From contig JAZBRI010000008.1 in assembly GCA_036874045.1 (NCBI GenBank), positions 7,393,001 to 7,457,000 on the forward strand: a stretch of DNA of 64,000 bases, read 5' to 3'. The stretch is from Cymodocea nodosa (Eukaryota; Streptophyta; Magnoliopsida; Alismatales; Cymodoceaceae). The notes under the pieces were generated by a model that did no database searches, was not told where the DNA came from, and saw only the letters and a list, made by a program, of their open reading frames with translations. Within the stretch, counting starts at the first letter, position 1, and each line of letters starts with the position of its first letter. A program made the position numbers and the translations under genes. Shown here one piece after another: positions 57,285-64,000 of this stretch.

Positions 57285-59543
57285 TTAAGAAAAAAATTTT
57301 CTTCGTACCCAATCTTGATGAGGACCAAAATCATTAAACACATATTTCTTCTTTTTGTTTAAAAATAGTTTAACATTATCATTTACATTTTTATTAGTTG
57401 TAAGTACTATAGACTTATTTTTAACATCATACTTACTTATAGCATTATTGCTCTTATAATCATTCTTTTTGTTTTCAGATGTAGTATAACCAAGACCAAA
57501 CCAATTTTTATCAGATGTTAATTTATTTTGGTCATGCTCATACATTTCAGTAAGTTCATACAAAGATTTTGTACTAGTATTAACATTTTCCATACATACA
57601 AAATCTTTTTCTACACAAGAATTTTCAGATTTATCACATGTAGAATGTGTAATTGGTCTAACACTAGTGTTTTGAATTACATGCTTAGGTTTTTGAATTT
57701 TCAATTTACTACAATTGTCTGAAATTTTAGGGACATTAGAAATTGAATTTCCAGAACAAGAAACTAGATTTTTAGAAACATTAATAGTCATGTTAGAAGT
57801 ACAATTTGACAAATCACATTAATTTATATTATTACTACATGATTCATCCCTTGAAGTACCTACTTCTACATATTTATTACCTTGTTTCATAATAAAAGGA
57901 ATTTTAGTCTTAGATTTACGTGAACTGCAACTAATAAATCCTTTATTAGCTTGAGATTCAAGATATTCAAGATAATCAAATCCTACGCCAAATTTATATG
58001 ACACCACAGGGGTACTAATTAGTTTGTCTAACTTAGGTTGACTTAAATTCCATTTCTCAATGGTAGAATTTAAATCAAGCTCTCTCAATTTTAATTTATC
58101 TATATCTAATTCAAGTTCATTTATATTTTTTCTCAAGATTTCATTTTTAGATTCTATCTTTAATTTTTCAGCATTTATATTCTGTATTTGTTCATGCAAG
58201 ATACATTCATTAAATCTAAATTTTTGCAAATCTCTAACATGATTTTCATTATCACATTTAAACTTTTCTAAACTAGTAGATAGGAAATAATTTTCTTCTT
58301 CCATAATGGATGAAGATTTTCTAATATTCTTATTTTCCAGTTTACATACTTTAAGTTTTTGTAATAATCCATGATAAGCACATAATAATTCATCAAAGTT
58401 AAAATCTGAATGACTTTCAGGATCAGATATTACCTCAGACTCATCTGCTATGAAAGACACATGAGCAATGTCTTCTAACTCTTATTCTCCTTCTGAATGT
58501 GAACATTTTGATGATGATTCCTTAGATTCAGACTCTTCAGACGTGTCATCCCAAGTGACCTTCAAAGCCATTTTCTTGTAAAACTTTTTTTGAGTTTTCT
58601 AAGCTGTCTTCTTCTGATTTGTCCTACTTTGCTTTTCAATTTTCCCTGTAGGACAATCTGGAGAGAGTTGTTCAGGTTTCTTACTGTTGTAACATACATA
58701 CTTTCTAGATGAAGAATTCTTGTCATTTAGTGATTTTCATGTTGAGGATTTATCATTATTGTTCCTTTGCTGTTTCCTAGCTTTCCATGCTTTCTTGAAT
58801 TTCCTAGTCAGTAAAATCAAATCCTCATTAGAATCAGTAGATATATCAGAATCTGAATTAATTTTGAAGGCTGTTTCTTTCTTCATTTTTAGTTTGTTTT
58901 GACTGAGTGATTCATTTAATTTAACTTCATGAGCAGTTAAGTTTCCTATAAGTTCATTCATGGTATAATCATTTAAATCTCGTGATTCCTCAATTGATGT
59001 TACTTTCATAGACCATTTAGAACTTAGGGATCTGAGAATTTTCCTCACCAAATCCTTTTGTTCAAAATTCTTTCCTAAGCATTTTAAAGAGTTTATGATA
59101 TCAAGAAATCTGGAAAACATCTCAAAAATACTTTCTTCTTCATGCATCTTAAAGAGTTCATACTTATGAATCAACATGTTTATTTTAGTCTCTTTAACTT
59201 GAGAAGTACCTTCATGTGAAACTTCTAATGCATGCCACACCTCATAAGTAGATTTATATGTCGACACTTTACTGAACTATTCATAACTCAATGCACAAAA
59301 TAAAATATTTAAGCCCTTAGCATTCAGAGTTTCATTTTCTTTTTCAGTAATTGTCCAAGAATTATAAGGGGTACATAACGAAGTATATGGTTTAGAAATC
59401 ATGAACCACAACTTATGATCTATACTTTGAAGAAAAATAGTCATCCTATTTTTCCAATATTCAAAATGTATTCCATCAAATAAAGGAGGACGATTAAGAT
59501 TTTAGCCTTCATATAAAGAAAAATTACCATTTCCAGTAGCCAT
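57285..59543 (-). pseudogene. Element B gag
   Basis: SIRE-type gag, the homologue of 48549-50799, starting at 59543. Visible parts are VWHALEVSHEGTSQVKETKI, LIHKYELFKMHEEESIFEMF, LDIINSLKCLGKNFEQKDLV, MNELIGNLTAHEVKLNESLS, a zinc knuckle region near 58660-58700, the coiled coil (NINELELDIDKLKLRELDLN) and the Asn/Ser-rich tail (NLVSCSGNSISNVPKISDNC). It is broken in several places. Antisense ORFs over it (57528-57722, 58060-58242, 58720-58902) are shadows. Confidence 0.88.
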
Positions 59544-59729
59544 CTTACCTTAGATTTTTCAACCTATTTGATTTTAAATAGTCAAAAAACTTTAAAACAA
59601 CTTGAGCCTTAAATCAAGAAAGTTAAACGTATGCTCAAATATTAATGTCTATTTAAAAACGAGGAAGGCAGAATAAGCAATGATATTAAATTAGTTGGTA
59701 TTGATTTTATATCAAAGATTATTAACAAA

Positions 59730-59741
59730 GCTCTCATACCA
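59730..59741 (-). other. Element B primer binding site
   Basis: The minus strand reads TGGTATGAGAGC, 11 of 12 bases identical to the tRNA-iMet type TGGTATCAGAGC. It lies two bases inside the 5' LTR edge at 59744. Confidence 0.88.
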
Positions 59742-59743
59742 CT

Positions 59744-61414
59744 TGTAGGATCATATGGCTACCCAAGAGGGCAGTGAATTGTGTATTTCAATATTTTCAA
59801 ATATAATTGAAACTTTAAAACTCAAAAACAAGTCAAGACATTGTTTTCATAAAATCATTTTTATTCAAGGTTTCAATTACAATATACAATTCAATTCTCC
59901 TTAGAAATTGTAGATGCAATTATATCTTGATACCATGTATCATCTAAACAATTTCATAACTACAACAGAAAAAACTAATTTACAGAATTTAAAACATTTC
60001 TCCCTATTTGAGATCTTTCTTCTTCTTCTTCTTCTTCTTCTTCTTCTTCTCTTTCTTCTTCAGCAATTCTTTAGTGACGAATATCTTATCTTTTTATGCT
60101 TCACCGAATTTGTTTTCTTCTCATACTTTAAATCTTCAGTGACGTAAATCTTACCTTTTCTGCTTCATTGAATTTGCTTCCACTTAATACTTCAAATCTT
60201 CAGCGACATATATCTTACCTTTTTATACTTCACTGAATTTTCTTCCACTTGAGAGATTTTCCCCGAAGAGGTATTTTTGATCTCCAAAAAGATTTTTCGT
60301 TTGATGTATAGGGATAGTTTGATCCTTGAAAAGATTTTTTGTTTTGTGTACAAAGATAATTTGATCGACGAGAATTCTATGCCTTTTATACTATATCTTC
60401 ATTTCATGCATATCCTCCATGTTTAATCACTACCAGTTTTCCACTTCTTTACGTCTTTTCTTTTTCCTTCATCAAAATACACACATTCTAACCCATGTTT
60501 ACATTTCAAATTTTCTTTAATCATCAGTCTTGGATCTTTGAAAAATTTCCTACAAAATAAACTTTCTCGTCTAAAATTTTTTTCATTAGTGTAATAAGAA
60601 GTCATTACTTTAATGTTAACTAAACGAGTAACACAGGTATATATATAACTTAGCGTTTCTAACTTAACGAGTTCCTCATGTGCCAATTCACATGACTAGT
60701 GTTGTAGCTAACTCAATGAACTAAGTCCATGGTGTTACGCTAACTCAACGAACCATCTCCGTTGTGTTACGATAATTCAACGAACCAGTAATAAACAAAT
60801 GTTTTTATAATAAGAATTTTACCACGTGCAAAAATAACAACTTAAGTTTATAACGCTAACCTAGTGTGTTGCCTTAGTGTTCAATATAGCAACTCAACGC
60901 GTTTAGTTATGTTAACTTAACGACTTAAACATGTGCACCTCATGTGATACAAAATAACATTCGTAACTTATAATTTCACCATGTGTATAACACTAACTTA
61001 ACGAGTTCGTCTCTTCTTTTACTCAATAACTTAACGAGTTCTCACGTGACCTATTTTAACCTTTAAGCCTCTAACTTAACGAGTTCTCACGTGACCTCTA
61101 TACAAATAACACTCTAACTTAGCGAGTTGTTTAGACGTGCACTGTACATGATACCAAAAATATAACTTTAAAATATATCATGCTTTTCAATAAAAACACA
61201 CGTTAACTTAACGTTTAGTTAAATGAGAAATTAATGCAATGAAACAACTAGTTATTAACTTAGTATAATTTCAAATCCAATAGAGACAAGTATTTATATC
61301 AGTAAACTTTTTCTGTATTAATTGATGTTTTTAATTTCTTTTCTCAAGCAATAGTAATTGAGCAAATATGATTATTTTCATTTAGCACACATCATCAAAA
61401 AAAAATACTCAACA
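59744..61414 (-). repeat. Element B 5' LTR (1671 bp)
   Basis: The plus strand starts TGTAGGATCATATGGCTACC and ends AAAAAATACTCAACA, followed by GTACT. Three CTTCAGTGACG-type units (60056-60250) are shared with the partner LTR at 30480-32118. A (CTT)n run lies at 60017-60050. AACTTAACGAGTT and CACGTG motifs lie in 60650-61130. Confidence 0.92.
60017..60050 (+). repeat. (CTT)n microsatellite in the B 5' LTR
   Basis: About eleven CTT units. The other LTRs have shorter CTTCTT runs at the same place (for example 24411-24432, 43168-43190; GAA on the + strand in D at 48050-48065), so this is a local expansion. Confidence 0.85.
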
Positions 61415-62829
61415 GTACTCTTTCTATCAGATTTAGATCCTGCATAATCAGCATCAGTATATCCTATAAGATCTATTGAACTATCCTTAGAATAATACAA
61501 TCCAAAATTTTTTGTTCCTTGTATATATCTAAATATTCTTTTAACTGCAATTAAGTGTGATTCTTTAGGATTAGATTGAAATCTTGCACAAACATACACA
61601 GCAAACATAATATTAGGTCTACTAGGAGTCAAATAAAGTAAAGAACCAATCATACTTCTGTATTTTCTTTGATCTATTGATTTTCCTATGTCATTAATAT
61701 CTAACTTTAAAGAAGTACTCATAGGAGTTCCTCGAATCCTTGTATCATTAAAATTAAATTTCTTAAGCATTTCATCTGCATATTTTTCTTGATTTAAAAA
61801 TATACCTTTATCCATTTGCTTAATTTGAAGTCCTAGAAAATATGAAAATTCTCTTATCATACTCATTTCAAATTGACTAGTCATCTCTTAAGAAAATATT
61901 TTTATCAATTTATCAGAAGTTGCTCCAAAGATTATATCATCCACATATATTTGAACAACAATCTGATCTTTACCATCTCTCTTGATAAATAGAGTATAAT
62001 CTACTTTTTCGATGATATAACATTGTCTATTAAAAAAGTAGATAATCTTTCATACCATGATCTAGGTGCTTGCTTCAAACCATATAAGGCTTTCTTCAAT
62101 TTATACATAAAGTCAGGATTTTTAATATCTTCAAATCATGGTGGTTGTTTTACATAGACTTCTTCATTAATTAAACCATTTAGAAATGCACTCTTTACAT
62201 CCATTTGATATAATTTAAAATCCATATAACAAGCATAAGCCAATAATATTCTAATACTTTCTAACCTAGCCATAGGAGCAAATGTTTCATCATAATCTAG
62301 TCATTCTTCCTGTGTAAACCCTTGTGCAACTAATCTAGTTTTGTTTCTTATTACTTGACTAGTTTCGTTAGTTTTGTTTCTAAAGATCCACTTTGTACCT
62401 ATTATGGACTGATTTTCTGGTGGAGAGACTAATTCCTGAACATCATTTCTGATGAATTGATTTAGTTCTTCTTGTATTGCCACTATCCAATTTTCATCAG
62501 ATAATGCTTCTATTATATTCCTTGGTTCCACCATAGAAACAAACATACACATACTACTTAAGTTTAAATTTACTGAAGCTCTAGTTTTAACTCCCTCATT
62601 AATATTACCAATGACTTTAGTAATGGGATGTGATGAAGAATAACGCCAATTTCTCTGATTTTCCTTAGTATTCTCATCAGCATGTGAAGGTCCATCACTT
62701 TCATCATTAGTTTGATCATTTAAGTTCATATTTTTGATTTTCTCAGATAAATCTTCAATCTCACTATTGATCTCTAACTCTTTTGGGAAATTGATCATAT
62801 CATCATTATCAGCTTTAGATTGAGATTCT
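61415..62829 (-). pseudogene. Element A reverse transcriptase region
   Basis: Copia RT on the minus strand. The start (SDENWIVAIQEELNQFIRND, IIGTKWIFRNK, TRLVAQGFTQEE) lies in 62530-62300. The catalytic motif YVDD is encoded at 61936-61947 (QIYVDDIIFGAT). The C-terminal part (FSYFLGLQIKQMDKGIFLNQ, YADEMLKKFNFNDTRIRGTP, MIGSLLYLTPSRPN, IFRYIQGTKNFGLYYS, YTDADYAGSKSDRKST) runs down to the GTACT duplication at 61415. RNase H continues at 30479 beyond B. The Ser/Asn/Glu-rich linker after integrase is at 62600-62829. It is broken in a few places. Confidence 0.9.
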
Positions 62830-64000
62830 CTAAAAGAACTTTCATTGAAGCTTACATGGAGGGTTTCTTCAATAGTGCTAGAAGTCTTGTTGTATACTCT
62901 ATAGGCTTTACTTCTAGTTGAGTAACCTACAAAAATTCCTTCATCCGCTTTGGCTTGAAATTTATCCCTTTTATCCTTAGTATTAGGAATAAAACACTTG
63001 CAGCCAAATGGTTTCATATAGGAAATTTTTGGAACCCTATTAAACATAATTTCATAAGGAGTTTTATTAACATGAGGTCTTAAGTGACTTTTGTTAATAA
63101 CATAACAAGCTATATTCACTACTTCAGCCCAAAGATTTTAAGGTAACTTATGTTCATTCAACATAGTTCTGGCCATTTCTTGAAGTAATCTATTCTTTCT
63201 CTCAACAACACCATTTTGAGACAGTGCTCTTGGAAAAGAAAATATGTGATCAATGCCATGATCTTTACAATACTTATTCATTTGATCATTATCAAATTCC
63301 GTACCATGATCACTCCTAAGTTTTTGAATAGAGACATTTTGTTCATTTTGAACAAAATTGCAAAACATTTTAAACTTTTCAAAAACTTCTGTCTTAGATG
63401 CTAGAAAGTATACCCAAGTGTATCTAGAGAAGTCATCTACTAAAACAAATACATACCGTTTACCACCAAGACTCATGATTCTCGTTGGTCCAAATAGATC
63501 CATATGTATAAGTTCTAAGAATCTCTTGCTTGAAATATCAGTTTTGGATTTAAAAGAGTTTTTGTGAAGTTTACCTAACTCACATGCATCACACATAAAG
63601 TCCTTTGAGTATTTAATCTTTGGTAAACCTCTCACTAAATGTTTTCTAGATAGTTTATGTAACAGTTTCAAATTTATATGCCCAATCCTTCTATGCCACA
63701 GATATGCATCACTAGTTTCATCTTGTAAACATGAATTTAAATCAACTGCATTAGAAGGTAAAGATAAAATACATATAGAACCTTTTCTTTTAGCAATAAA
63801 CTTAATTTCATCTGTATTTTTATCAATAATTTTGCATACATTATCTTCAAACACTACATAATATCCATTCTCAGTTAGTTTTATAACACTCAACAAATTA
63901 AATCCTAGGTTTTCTACATATAGTACATTCGAAATAACACAAGTTGGAGTTATTTGAACATTGCCCATACCTATGATTTTATCTTTGCTTTTGTTTCCAA
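62830..64000 (-). pseudogene. Element A integrase and end of protease
   Basis: The protease C-terminal end (ISNVLYVENLGFNLLSVIKL) is near 63880-63950. Then come the GAG-pre-integrase and HHCC zinc finger (LWHRRIGHINLKLLHKLS, CDACELGKLHKNSF, 63560-63700), the DDE core (HMDLFGPTRIMSLGGKRYVF, LRSDHGTEFDNDQMNKYC, GVVERKNRLLQEMARTML) and the C-terminal part (YEIMFNRVPKISYMKPFGCK, GIFVGYSTRSKAYRVYN). The order PR-INT-RT is typical of Ty1/copia. It is broken in about one place. It continues to the window edge, where protease is cut off. Confidence 0.92.

Larger units (their letters stand above)
30480..61414 (-). mobile_element. Element B: pol-less SIRE-like copia element, split by C and D
   Basis: LTRs at 61414-59744 (5') and 32118-30480 (3'), with an exact GTACT duplication (30475-30479 and 61415-61419). 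The interior, without its own insertions, is PBS (59730-59741), gag (59543-57285), module X spacer (57284-56731 and 46759-45695), third ORF (45694-44264 and 33451-32608) and PPT (32132-32119). The PR-INT-RT-RH part is absent, so it must have moved with enzymes from other copies. Stripped of C and D it is about 10.2 kb. The two LTRs differ by roughly 6% in the first 270 bases, about 2-2.5 million years at 1.3e-8. Its genes are broken in several places. Confidence 0.9.
24135..64000 (-). mobile_element. Element A: SIRE/Maximus-like Ty1/copia retrotransposon, split by B
   Basis: Visible parts on the minus strand are the 3' LTR (25711-24135), PPT (25725-25712), third ORF (28470-26218), module X spacer (30056-28471), RNase H (30479-30057) and, beyond inserted element B, reverse transcriptase, integrase and the end of protease (61415-64000). 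Gag and the 5' LTR lie past the right edge. It retains the fullest pol of the four copia copies here. It is a broken fossil with several breaks. It inserted into the 3' LTR of G3; the left flank is AAAAC (24130-24134) and the right flank is out of view. Confidence 0.9.

Overview
The window is plant nuclear DNA, probably from a eudicot with a large, A+T-rich, repeat-filled genome. The evidence is the element families: Athila-like Ty3/gypsy and SIRE/Maximus-like Ty1/copia LTR retrotransposons, with plant-type primer binding sites (tRNA-iMet type for copia, the Athila/Tat type for gypsy). No ordinary single-copy host gene, tRNA or rRNA gene is visible. The only host-derived gene is an F-box gene lying inside a retrotransposon. 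Essentially all of the window is one nest of LTR elements, called here G1-G3 (gypsy), S (solo LTR) and A-D (copia). All are fossils with broken genes.

Nesting. G3 (+ strand, visible 12947-24134) is the oldest host. G2 (- strand, off the left edge to 12946) sits in the integrase region of G3. G1 (+, 153-9590) sits in the protease region of G2. S (16815-18074) is a copia solo LTR in a noncoding part of G3. A (-, from 24135 past the right edge) sits in the 3' LTR of G3. B (-, 30480-61414) sits in the reverse transcriptase/RNase H region of A. C (-, 33452-44263) and D (+, 46760-56730) both sit in B. Five-base target duplications are exact for S (TTAGT) and B (GTACT) and slightly decayed for C (TCGAG/TTGAC) and D (AAACT/AAATT).

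Layout. 1-152 and 9591-12946 are G2. 153-9590 is G1 (partial 5' LTR, RT-RH-INT, then gag, long 3' noncoding region, PPT, 3' LTR). 12947-24134 is G3 (INT end, a third ORF, solo LTR S, gag, F-box gene, a noncoding module, PPT, part of the 3' LTR). 24135-30479 is the 3' half of A. 30480-61414 is B with C and D inside it. 61415-64000 is more of A (RT, integrase, end of protease).

What stands out. (1) In both G1 and G3, which are diverged, gag lies downstream of integrase, while G2, of G3's family, has only a zinc knuckle and protease at the usual 5' place. (2) G3 carries an F-box gene. (3) The gypsy element G3 and the copia elements A-D share a homologous third ORF, a roughly 900-base noncoding module with a core near 90% identical by eye, and G3's LTR shares a roughly 280-base block with copia solo LTR S. 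Together these suggest repeated exchange of modules between two retrotransposon superfamilies in one genome. (4) The copia LTRs carry dense arrays of CACGTG boxes interleaved with a CTCGTTAAGTTA-type motif, and similar motifs occur in the gypsy elements. All homology statements come from reading the sequence, not from database searches.
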